NCBI GenBank assembly: GCA_024684465.1
Contig: JAIKWW010000067.1
Span: 1 to 33,053 of the forward strand
Direction: 5' to 3'
Length of the DNA: 33,053 nucleotides
From: Clostridia bacterium
GTDB taxonomy: Bacteria; Bacillota; Clostridia; Peptostreptococcales; Anaerovoracaceae
The position numbers were made by a program, and so were the translations under genes. How positions within the stretch are numbered: the stretch's first letter is position 1; each line of letters starts with the position of its first letter. A model generated the notes under the pieces. That model had not been told where the DNA came from. It was given only the letters and a program-made list of their open reading frames with translations, and did no database searches. Of the stretch, positions 1-7,369 are shown in pieces.

Positions 1-286
1 CCGCCAGGGAATAGAGCTGGTGGATCTTCATCTGCTGATAGAAGGTCTGAAGGAATAATACCTGCAGTATCCAGATCATCGCCATCAGCATGACGGTGAA
101 GCAGATGAAATACCGTATGAGCCGCATAAACATGGAAAGGCTGCTCCGTTCCCCACGGAAACGCCGCCGGGTTCCTTCACGTTCACCGGTCTGTTCGTCA
201 CTGCGGACCGCCGTCTGATCAACAACTCCGGAGTCACCCGGAACTGTCTCCTCATATATTTGAATGTCTTTGAATTCTTCACTCAT
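1..286 (-). CDS. Sensor histidine kinase, N-terminal fragment (cut by window edge)
   Basis: Partial protein of 95 residues whose C-terminus lies outside the window. The first ~50 residues are polar and acidic then arginine-rich, followed by one clear membrane helix at about residues 55-78 (rich in Phe, Met, Ile, Leu, Trp) and the start of an extracytoplasmic segment (FYQQMKIHQLYSLA). The start ATG at 286 follows a weak GAAAGA-type ribosome site. It lies 33 nt downstream of an OmpR-type response regulator on the same strand, the usual order of a two-component pair. The kinase call is an inference from this context and the membrane-anchored N-terminus, because HisKA and HATPase domains would lie beyond base 1. 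An unrelated membrane protein is possible. Confidence 0.7.
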   Translation of the reverse strand, partial: MSEEFKDIQIYEETVPGDSGVVDQTAVRSDEQTGEREGTRRRFRGERSSLSMFMRLIRYFICFTVMLMAMIWILQVLFLQTFYQQMKIHQLYSLA

Positions 287-319
287 TTTCTTTCATCATG
301 TTAAGGGAAATCTGGAAAA

Positions 320-1012
320 CTACTCCTGCTCCCTGGCAGCAGCGTCAAACTTGTAGCCCACACCTCTCAGAGTCACGATCATGTCTCTGTAATCCCCCAG
401 ATTGTTCCTGAGATTTTTGATATGGGTATCAATGGTCCTGTCGTCGCCGAAGAAATCGTACCCCCACACGTCCCGCAGAAGCTTGTCACGGGAGAGGGCG
501 ATGTTCTTGTTCTTCACCAGATAGAAGAGCAGGTCGTATTCCTTCGGAGTCAGTTCGATCCGTTTGCCCTCAACTGAAACGCTGCGGCCCAGCATGTCGA
601 TCTCCAGTCCGTCAAATCTGATGAGGGACTCCTCTTCCTCGGTCCTGGCAGGTTTTGATCTGGCAAGAACCGCGTGAACTCTGGCCATGAGCTCCTTCGG
701 GCTGAAAGGCTTGGTCACATAGTCATCGATTCCCAGCTCGAAGCCGAAGAGTTTGTCATATTCCTCGCTGCGAGCCGACATCATTATTATCGGGAGATTG
801 CTGGTCTTTCTGATCTCCTTGCAGGCAGAAAAACCATCGTATTTCGGCATCATGATATCCATGATGATCAGGTCATAGTCATTCTCTTTGAATTTGGAGA
901 TCGCCTCCATCCCGTCAGAGGCTTCATCCACTTCGTAGCCGTCAAATTCGGCATATTCACGTACAACTTCTCTGATATTTTCTTCGTCGTCAACGACCAG
1001 CAGTTTTGCCAT
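320..1012 (-). CDS. OmpR/PhoB-family two-component response regulator
   Basis: A 230-residue cytoplasmic transcription factor of normal family length. The receiver domain (residues 1-118) shows the acidic pocket D8-D9, the phospho-acceptor D52 in the MDIMMPKYDG context, the switch residue S79 and the conserved K101 before Pro. A winged-helix DNA-binding domain (about 130-228) carries LTPKEYDLL, a DRTIDTHIKNLR recognition region and the terminal RGVGYKF wing. The start ATG at 1012 has an AGGAGG-like site upstream (reverse of cctcctt at 1019-1025). It probably receives phosphate from the kinase begun at 286 and forms a two-gene operon with it. The regulon cannot be told from the sequence. Confidence 0.95.
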   Translation of the reverse strand: MAKLLVVDDEENIREVVREYAEFDGYEVDEASDGMEAISKFKENDYDLIIMDIMMPKYDGFSACKEIRKTSNLPIIMMSARSEEYDKLFGFELGIDDYVTKPFSPKELMARVHAVLARSKPARTEEEESLIRFDGLEIDMLGRSVSVEGKRIELTPKEYDLLFYLVKNKNIALSRDKLLRDVWGYDFFGDDRTIDTHIKNLRNNLGDYRDMIVTLRGVGYKFDAAAREQE

Positions 1013-1043
1013 AAGAAATCCTCCTTCTCGTGTTTCTCCGATT

Positions 1044-1072
1044 ATTATACGAAACCCATGTGCTCGGAATAG
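1044..1072 (-). promoter_or_regulatory. Possible promoter of the response-regulator operon
   Basis: On the minus strand a perfect TATAAT lies at 1049-1044, 32 nt upstream of the regulator start codon. The hexamer 17 nt further upstream (CTATTC, 1072-1067) is a poor -35, so the assignment rests mainly on the -10 box. Confidence 0.35.
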
Positions 1073-1149
1073 ATTCAGATTATGTTGAGTTTGTAAAAAT
1101 TCTCACATTTATATTTCGACATTATCTGTAATTATATTAATGTAGTGCG

Positions 1150-1270
1150 TCCCGACGGTCAACCCGGAGCGGGAATCCACGGGGGTTTCCGCCGTTAGAG
1201 CCCGGGAGGCCGTCCGGCATCGAAGCTCCCGGGGAACATGGCCGTCAGCCCCGGAGTCCTCCGGGAGGAG
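1150..1270. repeat. GC-rich nested inverted repeats between MATE gene and regulator
   Basis: Three inverted repeats are packed into about 120 nt: CCCGGAG(1250-1256)/CTCCGGG(1259-1265), CCCGGGAG(1201-1208)/CTCCCGGG(1226-1233), and an imperfect GCGGGAA(1169-1175)/TTTCCGC(1186-1192). No T-run follows on either strand, so this is not a simple intrinsic terminator. The segment lies just downstream of the MATE stop codon. It may fold as a 3'-end structure or an unidentified structured RNA. No convincing reading frame is present. Confidence 0.5.
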
Positions 1271-1283
1271 CCTGTGGCCGCGG

Positions 1284-2642
1284 TTAATTACTCTCTGCAA
1301 AAAATCCCGCAAGGGTTTTCCTCCTGGTCCACACGGCTGCCACGATCAGCAGCACCGAAGCGCAGGCCCAGCTGCCCGGATAGCAGGCCATGATGACTTC
1401 GAAGGTGGGATGCGCCCGGAACAGGGTGTAGACCCAGATGATACGCACCACGCAGATTCCGAAGAAGCAGAGTACAGCAGGCATCAGGGATATGCCGAAG
1501 CCTCTCAGCCAGCCGGAGAGCAGCTCGGTGACGGCATTTACCACCTCAAAGCCCGCGATGAAGTAGAGCCTTATGATCCCGATGGATATGACCTCTTCGC
1601 TGTCTGTAAACAGGCTCAGCAGAGGCCCGCCGAATATGCACAGCAGAGCAGACACCAGGATGGTGGCGGAAAAGGCCTGCAGCATGCAGATCCGGAATAT
1701 CCGTCTGCAGCGCTCCGGTGAACCTGCGCCGTAGTTTTGCCCTATGAAGGTGGTCATGGCCTGGGAATAGGCGGATACTACGTAAAAGTCCAGGATCTCC
1801 AGGTTGAAGGCAGCGGATGAGGCCGCCATGACATCGGAACCCAGGCTGTTTATGGCAGACTGGATTATGACATTTGCAAAGGTGAACATGGCTGCCTGAA
1901 GCCCGGCGGGCAGTCCTATTTCTATAATCCTTATAAAGGCTCTGGAACTGAAGGTCATGTGCCGCAGCTCCAGCCGGACCACAGATCTGCGCTTTATGAG
2001 AACCACCAGAAGGGCGATGGAACTGATCAGGTTTGACAACACGGTGGCGGTTGCCACGCCGTCCACGTCCATACCCATCCCGAGGACGAATACGAGGTTC
2101 ATGATCACGTTGATGAAGCCTGATATGGTGAGCATGATCAGCGGCGTGCGGGTATCGCCGATGCTCCTGAAGATGGAGGCTTCAAAGTTGTAGAGCACTA
2201 TAAAAGGCATGCCCGCCATGTATATTTTCAAATAGAGAAGGGCGCCGTCGAAGATCTCCTCCGGAACACCCAGAGCGTGGGTCACCTGCACGGCAATACA
2301 CTCACCCAGGCCTGCGAAGAGCAGCCCCAGAACCAGACTCATGATGATGGCTGTATTGACGGTCTTTCTGATGCCTTCCCTGTTGTCGGAACCGATGAAG
2401 TTGGCCAGGACTACGTTGGCGCCCAGGGAGATGCCTGTAACGAAGGATACCATCAGTCCGATGAAGGCTGATGTTCCTCCTACAGCAGCCATTGCCTCTG
2501 TTCCGCAGAACTGCCCCACCACGGCCACATCTGCGGCGTTGAACAGCTGTTGCAGTATGCTGGTTGCTGCCAGGGGAACCACGAAGGCTAACAGTTTGTC
2601 GCCTATGGTTCCGTGGAGCAGATCTATTTGTTTTGATGCCAT
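1284..2642 (-). CDS. MATE-family cation/multidrug antiporter
   Basis: A 452-residue integral membrane protein with about 12 hydrophobic helices, the usual size for MATE exporters. The N-terminal half carries the family's opening pattern (GDKLLAFVVPLAATSILQQLFNAADV) and IFRSIGDTRTPL; the C-terminal half repeats it with FIGQNYGAG. Such proteins export drugs or metabolites in exchange for Na+ or H+ at the cytoplasmic membrane. The start ATG at 2642 follows a strong AAAGGAGG site. It lies 82 nt downstream of a sodium symporter gene on the same strand, with a hairpin between them, so it may be expressed by read-through. The substrate cannot be deduced. Confidence 0.95.
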   Translation of the reverse strand: MASKQIDLLHGTIGDKLLAFVVPLAATSILQQLFNAADVAVVGQFCGTEAMAAVGGTSAFIGLMVSFVTGISLGANVVLANFIGSDNREGIRKTVNTAIIMSLVLGLLFAGLGECIAVQVTHALGVPEEIFDGALLYLKIYMAGMPFIVLYNFEASIFRSIGDTRTPLIMLTISGFINVIMNLVFVLGMGMDVDGVATATVLSNLISSIALLVVLIKRRSVVRLELRHMTFSSRAFIRIIEIGLPAGLQAAMFTFANVIIQSAINSLGSDVMAASSAAFNLEILDFYVVSAYSQAMTTFIGQNYGAGSPERCRRIFRICMLQAFSATILVSALLCIFGGPLLSLFTDSEEVISIGIIRLYFIAGFEVVNAVTELLSGWLRGFGISLMPAVLCFFGICVVRIIWVYTLFRAHPTFEVIMACYPGSWACASVLLIVAAVWTRRKTLAGFFAESN

Positions 2643-2665
2643 TTATATACCTCCTTTTGGAAGTT

Positions 2666-2701
2666 AAAATCGCGGCTGCCGCAGTGGAGCGGTGCCGCGA
2701 T
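2666..2701 (-). terminator. Hairpin, possible leaky terminator between symporter and MATE genes
   Basis: On the minus strand ATCGCGG (2701-2695) pairs perfectly with CCGCGAT (2675-2669), with a further GCCGC/GCGG pairing inside the loop, and is followed by only a short TTTT. It ends 24 nt before the MATE start codon. No separate MATE promoter is evident in that space, so partial termination or mRNA processing is likely. Confidence 0.55.
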
Positions 2702-2724
2702 CGTCATAATTATTATCGAAAAAA

Positions 2725-4092
2725 TCAGCCGAAGTAGTTGATCAGGCCTATCACGATGATGAAGAGGATGATCAGCGGCAGTACAAATGTCATGTAAGCA
2801 CGCATCCAGCCCTGTACCTTCAGGCCTTTGCCCTGGTTTGCCTCCTTTGTGAAGGCCTCCCAGCCCCAGCCGGCCTTTTGGGTGCAGAATATAACAAAGA
2901 TCAGGGAGCCGATCGGCAGCAGCAGGTTGCTGACGATGAAATCCTCCAGATCCATGAAACCGGTGCCTTCTCCCAGAGGCTGTATGCCTGAGAGGAGATT
3001 GAAGCCCAGCGCGCAAGGCAGTGACAGGATGCACATCAGGATGCAGTTCAGCAGACCCGCCTTCTTGCGGCTCCAGCCTGTGAGATCCATGGTGCAGGCC
3101 ATGATGTTTTCAAATACTGCCAGAACAGTTGAAAATGCAGCGAAGGTCATGAATACGAAGAAGAGACTTCCCCAGAGGCGTCCCAGATGCATGTGGTTGA
3201 AGATGTTAGGCAGGGTGATGAAGATCAGTCCCGGGCCGCTGTCCGGCTCGACGCCGTACGCGAAGCATGCAGGGAAGATGATCAGCCCTGAAACGATGGC
3301 AACCAGTGTATCCAGCAGCGCCACGTTTACGGATTCGCCCATCAGGGAGCGGTCCTTGCTGACATAGCTGCCGAAGATGGCCAGGGCGCCGATGCCCAGA
3401 CTCAGAGTGAAGAACGCCTGGTTCATGGCAGCCACGATCACGTTGATGGGACCGCTCGCCATGAATTTGTCCAGGTCAGGCTTCAGGTAGAAAGCCAGAC
3501 CTTCGGAGCCGCCATCCAGCAGGACGCTGTTGATCATCAGTGACAGCATTACCAGCAGCAGCGCTATCATTATTATCTTTGTGAACCGTTCGATCCCGCC
3601 CTGAAGGCCCATAGCAGCTATGAAAAATCCGACTATCACAACGATTATCATTGGGATGACCTGCCATGCGGGACTTCCCAGCAAGTTGGAGAAGGTCTCT
3701 CCCACGGCTGCGCTGTCCATGCCCACAAACTCACCTTTGGCGTGGAGTACGAAATAGGAAAGCATCCAGCCTGCAACAGTGGTGTAGAACATCATCAGCA
3801 TGTAGTTGCCGATCATCGCCACCGGACCGTGGATGTGCCACTTGCTGCCGGGACGTTCCAGCTGCTGGTAAAGCAGGACAGGGCTCTTACGTGAAGCGCG
3901 GCCCATGGCAAATTCCATCGTCATGACCGGTATACCCAGAATCACCAGGAATATCAGATATATGAGCACGAACATGCCGCCCCCGTTCTGACCTGTGAGA
4001 TACGGGAATTTCCACACGTTTCCGATACCGATCGCGCAGCCTGCGCTGAGCAGGATGAAGCCCAGACGGCTGCCCAGTCTTTCTCTTTGCAT
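2725..4092 (-). CDS. Sodium:neurotransmitter symporter (NSS/SNF) family amino acid transporter
   Basis: A 455-residue polytopic membrane protein with about 11-12 helices. The first helix has the NSS signature GCAIGIGNVWKFPYL (residues 18-32), the unwound substrate- and Na+-binding segment, followed by the conserved NGGGMF. Bacterial relatives (MhsT, TnaT, LeuT) take up hydrophobic or aromatic amino acids with Na+. The start ATG at 4092 follows AAAGGAGA at a suitable distance. A strong promoter at 4227-4255 gives a leader of about 125 nt. The MATE exporter gene follows on the same strand. The particular amino acid is not readable from the sequence. Confidence 0.93.
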   Translation of the reverse strand: MQRERLGSRLGFILLSAGCAIGIGNVWKFPYLTGQNGGGMFVLIYLIFLVILGIPVMTMEFAMGRASRKSPVLLYQQLERPGSKWHIHGPVAMIGNYMLMMFYTTVAGWMLSYFVLHAKGEFVGMDSAAVGETFSNLLGSPAWQVIPMIIVVIVGFFIAAMGLQGGIERFTKIIMIALLLVMLSLMINSVLLDGGSEGLAFYLKPDLDKFMASGPINVIVAAMNQAFFTLSLGIGALAIFGSYVSKDRSLMGESVNVALLDTLVAIVSGLIIFPACFAYGVEPDSGPGLIFITLPNIFNHMHLGRLWGSLFFVFMTFAAFSTVLAVFENIMACTMDLTGWSRKKAGLLNCILMCILSLPCALGFNLLSGIQPLGEGTGFMDLEDFIVSNLLLPIGSLIFVIFCTQKAGWGWEAFTKEANQGKGLKVQGWMRAYMTFVLPLIILFIIVIGLINYFG

Positions 4093-4142
4093 GTTTAAAA
4101 ATCTCCTTTATTCATTCATATATTTTCCCCGTAAGTGCTTTC

Positions 4143-4213
4143 CCGGATCCGGAACCTCTGACAGGGCCCGGTGTGCGGCGCACTCTGGATCTTGCGAAAT
4201 ACGTTTATCGCAA
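4143..4213 (-). promoter_or_regulatory. Structured 5' leader of the sodium symporter mRNA
   Basis: Between the promoter and the start codon lie three consecutive inverted repeats: TTGCGA(4192-4197)/TCGCAA(4208-4213), GTGCG-g-CGCAC (4173-4183) and CCGGATCCGG (4143-4152). It does not match a T-box or riboswitch class that I recognise. It could be a regulatory leader or a set of protein-binding sites. Confidence 0.4.
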
Positions 4214-4226
4214 ACATTCAATACTA

Positions 4227-4255
4227 ATTATATTACAGTAAATGGTCGGGAACAA
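4227..4255 (-). promoter_or_regulatory. Promoter of the sodium symporter gene
   Basis: On the minus strand a TTGTTC -35 (4255-4250) and a perfect TATAAT -10 (4232-4227) are separated by 17 nt. It fits vegetative sigma factor consensus and points into the symporter gene. Confidence 0.75.
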
Positions 4256-4283
4256 GGAAAAAAATGGATTCCGGAGGATGACG

Positions 4284-4314
4284 AAAAAAAGCCCGCGTAA
4301 GAAACGCAGGCTTT
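4284..4314 (-). terminator. Rho-independent terminator of the barstar-like gene
   Basis: On the minus strand the stem AAAGCCTGCGT/ACGCGGGCTTT (one mismatch, loop TTCTT) runs into seven Ts (4290-4284). It ends the transcript of the gene at 4387-4668 and insulates it from the symporter promoter downstream. Confidence 0.9.
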
Positions 4315-4386
4315 CAGGTTCGATTATTTTATACAGGTCTCCGGAGTATATCCCGGATGTCCCGGTCCGCGCCGGAGCACAGACCC

Positions 4387-4668
4387 TCAGTTCCCGTGCA
4401 CGATGGACACGGACAGTGTAGGATTGGTGCGTGCCGCATCCAGAAATACGCAGAGCAGCCGCTCCACATAATCGTTTTCAGGAGAGGGACTCTTTGGCGG
4501 ATTTACGAAATTGATGGCAGTTTCCTGCATCGGATCTATGAGAGCGTCATACAGACTGTACAAAGTGCCGTCTCCGCAGGGACGAAGTCCCGTCATCATC
4601 TTTGTTACATAGGCCCGGGCAGTTTTGGACGTCTTGAGCTGCCGGCAGTCCATGGTGATATTTATCAT
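4387..4668 (-). CDS. Barstar-like (ribonuclease inhibitor fold) small protein
   Basis: A 93-residue protein starting at ATG 4668, chosen because AAAGG lies 7 nt upstream; a TTG at 4683 would add five residues but has no ribosome site. It opens with a beta strand (MINITMDCRQL), continues with a helix, then the segment TLYSLYDALID, which matches barstar's NLDALWDCLTG. A helix near VERLLCVFLDAA and a final strand LSVSIV complete the fold order. Barstar binds and blocks secreted barnase-type RNases. The equivalent of barstar Asp39 is kept (YDAL) but the Asp35 position appears to be Tyr, so the partner may differ. No ribonuclease gene is nearby. The family call is by motif and length; function is inferred. 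Confidence 0.7.
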   Translation of the reverse strand: MINITMDCRQLKTSKTARAYVTKMMTGLRPCGDGTLYSLYDALIDPMQETAINFVNPPKSPSPENDYVERLLCVFLDAARTNPTLSVSIVHGN

Positions 4669-4797
4669 CTCTGTACCTTTCAATATTAATAAAACCCTGG
4701 AACATCACAGTATTTGCCGAATAATGTTCTTGAATAATCATCTAATGTATATTTCGACAGAAAGGAGAATTAATAAATACTTTTCGGAAATATTTTT

Positions 4798-4826
4798 CAG
4801 ATAATTTCGCCGTTGATTTGTAACAA
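4798..4826 (-). promoter_or_regulatory. Possible promoter for the barstar-like gene
   Basis: On the minus strand TTGTTA (4826-4821) and TATCTG (4803-4798) are 17 nt apart, directly after the upstream terminator. The -10 box is weak and the resulting leader is about 120 nt, so this is tentative. Confidence 0.3.
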
Positions 4827-4857
4827 AAATGAGGAAGCTCAGACTTGAACTTCCTCA
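4825..4857 (-). terminator. Rho-independent terminator of the transporter-racemase operon
   Basis: On the minus strand the perfect 8-bp stem TGAGGAAG/CTTCCTCA (4857-4850 with 4837-4830) encloses a 12-nt loop and is followed by TTTTT (4829-4825). It lies 28 nt past the racemase stop codon. Confidence 0.85.
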
Positions 4858-4884
4858 GGATCCATCGCTATAAGCTGATAATTC

Positions 4885-5742
4885 TCAGATTTCCACAGAC
4901 ACTGTCCGGGGTTCCGAGAGTGACACCGGACCCTCGATGGTGCACTGCTGTTTCTTTTTGCCATCCTTGATGATGCGTACCGTCAGGCGGCCGCCGGGCT
5001 CATCAAAGTGATATGTGAATGTGCCCTCGTCGTCATCCCCCGACATGTACCATGCTGCTGCCGTACTGCCTGAAGCACAGGAGGATTCCCGGGTGGTTGT
5101 GCCTGTGGCCTTCACGTGAACCACCGGCTCCAGGGAGAACCAGTGCTCGTGGTGGGAACGGGAGATCCTGTTGTCATCCGGTTCATCCACTTCCTCGTCA
5201 TCTCCCGGCACCGTGAACATTACGTACTGGATGCCGAAGGCGTCGGCGCTGTCTTTGTGACGGTCGAACACGAACTCCTCAAATCTGCTGTCCGGAGCCA
5301 GACCATTGGCGATGAGATGAGCTATGCCTGCGGATTCCACGATCGGATATTCCGCACCCATGATATTTGCATACTTGATCCTTTCAGGTTTCGGCATCTC
5401 CGCAGTGGCCAGCATCTTTTCCCTGTCCACGGAGACGGTCAGAGCCTTCTTAGCCCCGGACATCTCGATGCGGCAGGTGTCTGTGCCGTTCTTATTACAG
5501 ATATACATTCCGTAGGCCCGGGCTGCATTTCCGCAGAACTCTCCGCCCATCATCTCCAGACGGCCGTCAGCCGGGTTCTTCACCTTGCGCGGCGGCACCT
5601 CAAACGCCACCTGTTCGGCACCAAGTTCATCGATCTTCATGATGGCTGCAGCCACCGCTGCACGTTCTTTCTTATCCACCGGACTCAGCACGATGGCTGT
5701 CTTATTCCCGGCGGGATCCGCCATTATCAATTCCAGATTCAT
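4885..5742 (-). CDS. DapF-fold two-cysteine amino acid racemase/epimerase
   Basis: A 285-residue cytoplasmic protein of the PLP-independent diaminopimelate epimerase superfamily. The two catalytic cysteines lie at C70 in GGEFCGNAARAYG and C222 in ESSCASGSTAAAWY, one in each pseudo-symmetric half. The motifs differ from true DapF (which has CGNGxRC and GTGAC), and GGEFCGNA with SCxSGS resembles the histidine-racemase (CntK-like) branch. It is the last gene of an operon with a polar amino acid ABC transporter, 93 nt behind the ATPase gene, which supports racemisation of an imported amino acid rather than lysine or cell-wall synthesis. The start ATG at 5742 has GAGGAT upstream. Superfamily membership is firm; the substrate, perhaps histidine, is inference. 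Confidence 0.85.
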   Translation of the reverse strand: MNLELIMADPAGNKTAIVLSPVDKKERAAVAAAIMKIDELGAEQVAFEVPPRKVKNPADGRLEMMGGEFCGNAARAYGMYICNKNGTDTCRIEMSGAKKALTVSVDREKMLATAEMPKPERIKYANIMGAEYPIVESAGIAHLIANGLAPDSRFEEFVFDRHKDSADAFGIQYVMFTVPGDDEEVDEPDDNRISRSHHEHWFSLEPVVHVKATGTTTRESSCASGSTAAAWYMSGDDDEGTFTYHFDEPGGRLTVRIIKDGKKKQQCTIEGPVSLSEPRTVSVEI

Positions 5743-5835
5743 TTCTGTTTCATCCTCATTATTAATAACAATATCGATATCTTCAGCCTCCGGCTCGCGA
5801 AATCCATGAAACTGCGGAACCGGCAGGCTTGTCTG

Positions 5836-6597
5836 CTAATTGGAAAAACGGTCCAGGAAGCGCTGTGTCCGCTCTTCCTTCGGGTTGACCAGCACGTCCT
5901 CAGGTCTGCCCTGTTCCACGATATATCCTCCGTCCATGAATACGACTCTGTCAGCCACATCCTTTGCGAAGCTCATCTCGTGGGTGACGATCACCATGGT
6001 CATCTTTTCCTTTGCCAGACCACGGATAACTCTCAGGATCTCGGCTGTGAGCTCGGGATCCAGAGCTGAAGTCGGCTCGTCGAAGAAGAGAATCTGAGGA
6101 TTCATCGCCAGAGCTCTGGCGATGGCAACACGCTGCTGCTGGCCGCCGGAGAGCTGCTGAGGGTAATAATCCTCCTTGCCCTCCAGGCCCATCTTCCTGA
6201 TCAGATCCGCGGCAACTTTCATGACCTCACTCTTGTCCCGCTTCTGCACGCAGATCGGAGCATCCGTGATATTCTTCAGCACCGAGTAGTGTGGGAACAG
6301 GTTGAAGTTCTGGAAAACCAGACCGAAGTAGCCGGTGATCCGCTTGAGATCAGCCGGGCTCGCGTAAGTTATCCCGCCTGCTCCGTCAGGTCTTGCGGCA
6401 TCTTCACCCAGATAGGTGAGAGTGCCGGAGTCCATTCTTTCCAACATGGTGGCACAGCGCAGCAGCGTGGATTTTCCGCCGCCGGAAGGACCTATGATGG
6501 CAACGACTTCACCTTCATCCACGGAGATGGAGATGTCATTGAGAACCTGAAGGTCCCCAAAGGATTTTTTCGCATTTTTTATTTCAAAAAGACTCAT
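5836..6597 (-). CDS. Polar amino acid ABC transporter, ATP-binding protein
   Basis: A 253-residue ATPase of the HisP/GlnQ type that powers uptake through the permease encoded just upstream. Walker A is GPSGGGKST (residues 36-44), followed by the Q-loop FQNFNLFPH, the ABC signature LSGGQQQR, Walker B ILFFDEP with the SALDPE D-loop, and the H-loop VTHEM. The start ATG at 6597 has a strong AAGGAGG site that overlaps the end of the permease gene (11-nt gap), indicating coupled translation. The C-terminus ends in a family-typical QRFLDRF. Substrate choice lies with the binding protein, not here. Confidence 0.97.
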   Translation of the reverse strand: MSLFEIKNAKKSFGDLQVLNDISISVDEGEVVAIIGPSGGGKSTLLRCATMLERMDSGTLTYLGEDAARPDGAGGITYASPADLKRITGYFGLVFQNFNLFPHYSVLKNITDAPICVQKRDKSEVMKVAADLIRKMGLEGKEDYYPQQLSGGQQQRVAIARALAMNPQILFFDEPTSALDPELTAEILRVIRGLAKEKMTMVIVTHEMSFAKDVADRVVFMDGGYIVEQGRPEDVLVNPKEERTQRFLDRFSN

Positions 6598-6608
6598 GGG
6601 GCACCTCC

Positions 6609-7268
6609 TTAGTTATAATAACCGAGCTTCTTCTCGATGAGCTCCATGATCCAGGCAACAACGAAGTTGAATATGTAATAGAAGAGACCGGCCACGAAGA
6701 GGGGAGCGATGTTGGACTGTGCTGCCGCGATCTGCTTGGCCAGTGTGAACATTTCAGTGTAAGCCAGCGCGAAGGCCAGTGAAGTATCCTTTACCAGTGT
6801 GATGACTTCGTTGGTCACCGGAGGGATGACTCTCTTGCACATCTGCGGGAAGGTTATCTTCCAGTATGTCTGGATCTTTGAATAGCCCAGTACTCTGGCT
6901 GCCTCCAGCTGTCCCGGCGGCACGGCCTCAAAGCCGGCTCTGAATATTTCGCCGAAATAGGCTGCGTAATTTATGGAGAAACCGATCATTACTGCCATCA
7001 TCCTCCAGGAAGAGGAGAGCTTGGAGCCGAAGATAAAATAAGGTCCGTAGAACACCACTATGAGCTGAAGCATCAGCGGTGTGCCCCGCAGGATGGAGAT
7101 GATCACCTGAACCAGGCGCTTTACAAGGGTGACGCTGCTCATGCGGCCCCTTGCCACCAGCAGTCCCAGAGGCATTGAAAATATGAGAGTTATGAAGAAA
7201 ATGAGGAGCGTCCGGCCGAATCCGCCCATGATCTGGCTGCAGATGCTCATAAAATTAGTAAGGTCCAT
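6609..7268 (-). CDS. Polar amino acid ABC transporter, permease (HisM/GlnP type)
   Basis: A 219-residue inner-membrane permease with about five helices and the cytoplasmic EAA coupling loop ([19 protein letters not shown], middle of the protein) that docks on the ATPase. The start ATG at 7268 is chosen because GAAAGG lies just upstream and the protein then begins like its family ([12 protein letters not shown]); a start at 7325 would add 19 residues but overlaps a strong hairpin. Only one permease gene is present, so the channel is probably a homodimer. It sits between the binding-protein and ATPase genes on the same strand. Confidence 0.95.
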   Translation of the reverse strand: MDLTNFMSICSQIMGGFGRTLLIFFITLIFSMPLGLLVARGRMSSVTLVKRLVQVIISILRGTPLMLQLIVVFYGPYFIFGSKLSSSWRMMAVMIGFSINYAAYFGEIFRAGFEAVPPGQLEAARVLGYSKIQTYWKITFPQMCKRVIPPVTNEVITLVKDTSLAFALAYTEMFTLAKQIAAAQSNIAPLFVAGLFYYIFNFVVAWIMELIEKKLGYYN

Positions 7269-7303
7269 AGGGTTCCTTTCGATTTTGTGAAATAACGGTA
7301 AAT

Positions 7304-7331
7304 AAGGCAGCGGGTGTGAGCCCACTGCCTT
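7304..7331 (-). repeat. Intercistronic hairpin between binding-protein and permease genes
   Basis: AAGGCAG-c-GGG (7304-7314) pairs with CCC-a-CTGCCTT (7321-7331) around a 6-nt loop. No T-run follows on the minus strand, so it is not a full terminator. Such hairpins after the first gene of binding-protein operons often stabilise the upstream mRNA and raise binding-protein yield; that role here is inferred. Confidence 0.65.
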
Positions 7332-7369
7332 TGTCAGTTACACTGTTTGCCTCGTATCTATGGGGCTGA

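Noticed and set aside
1109..1312. 67-residue frame on the minus strand after the MATE stop
   Set aside because: Overlaps the MATE end and the GC-rich inverted repeats; no ribosome site, and composition follows the repeats.
4885..5742. Annotation as diaminopimelate epimerase (dapF)
   Set aside because: Both active-site motifs depart from DapF and the gene is linked to an amino acid transporter rather than lysine or peptidoglycan genes.
5116..6069. 317-residue open frame antisense to racemase and ATPase genes
   Set aside because: Spans two conserved minus-strand genes and their junction; no motif.
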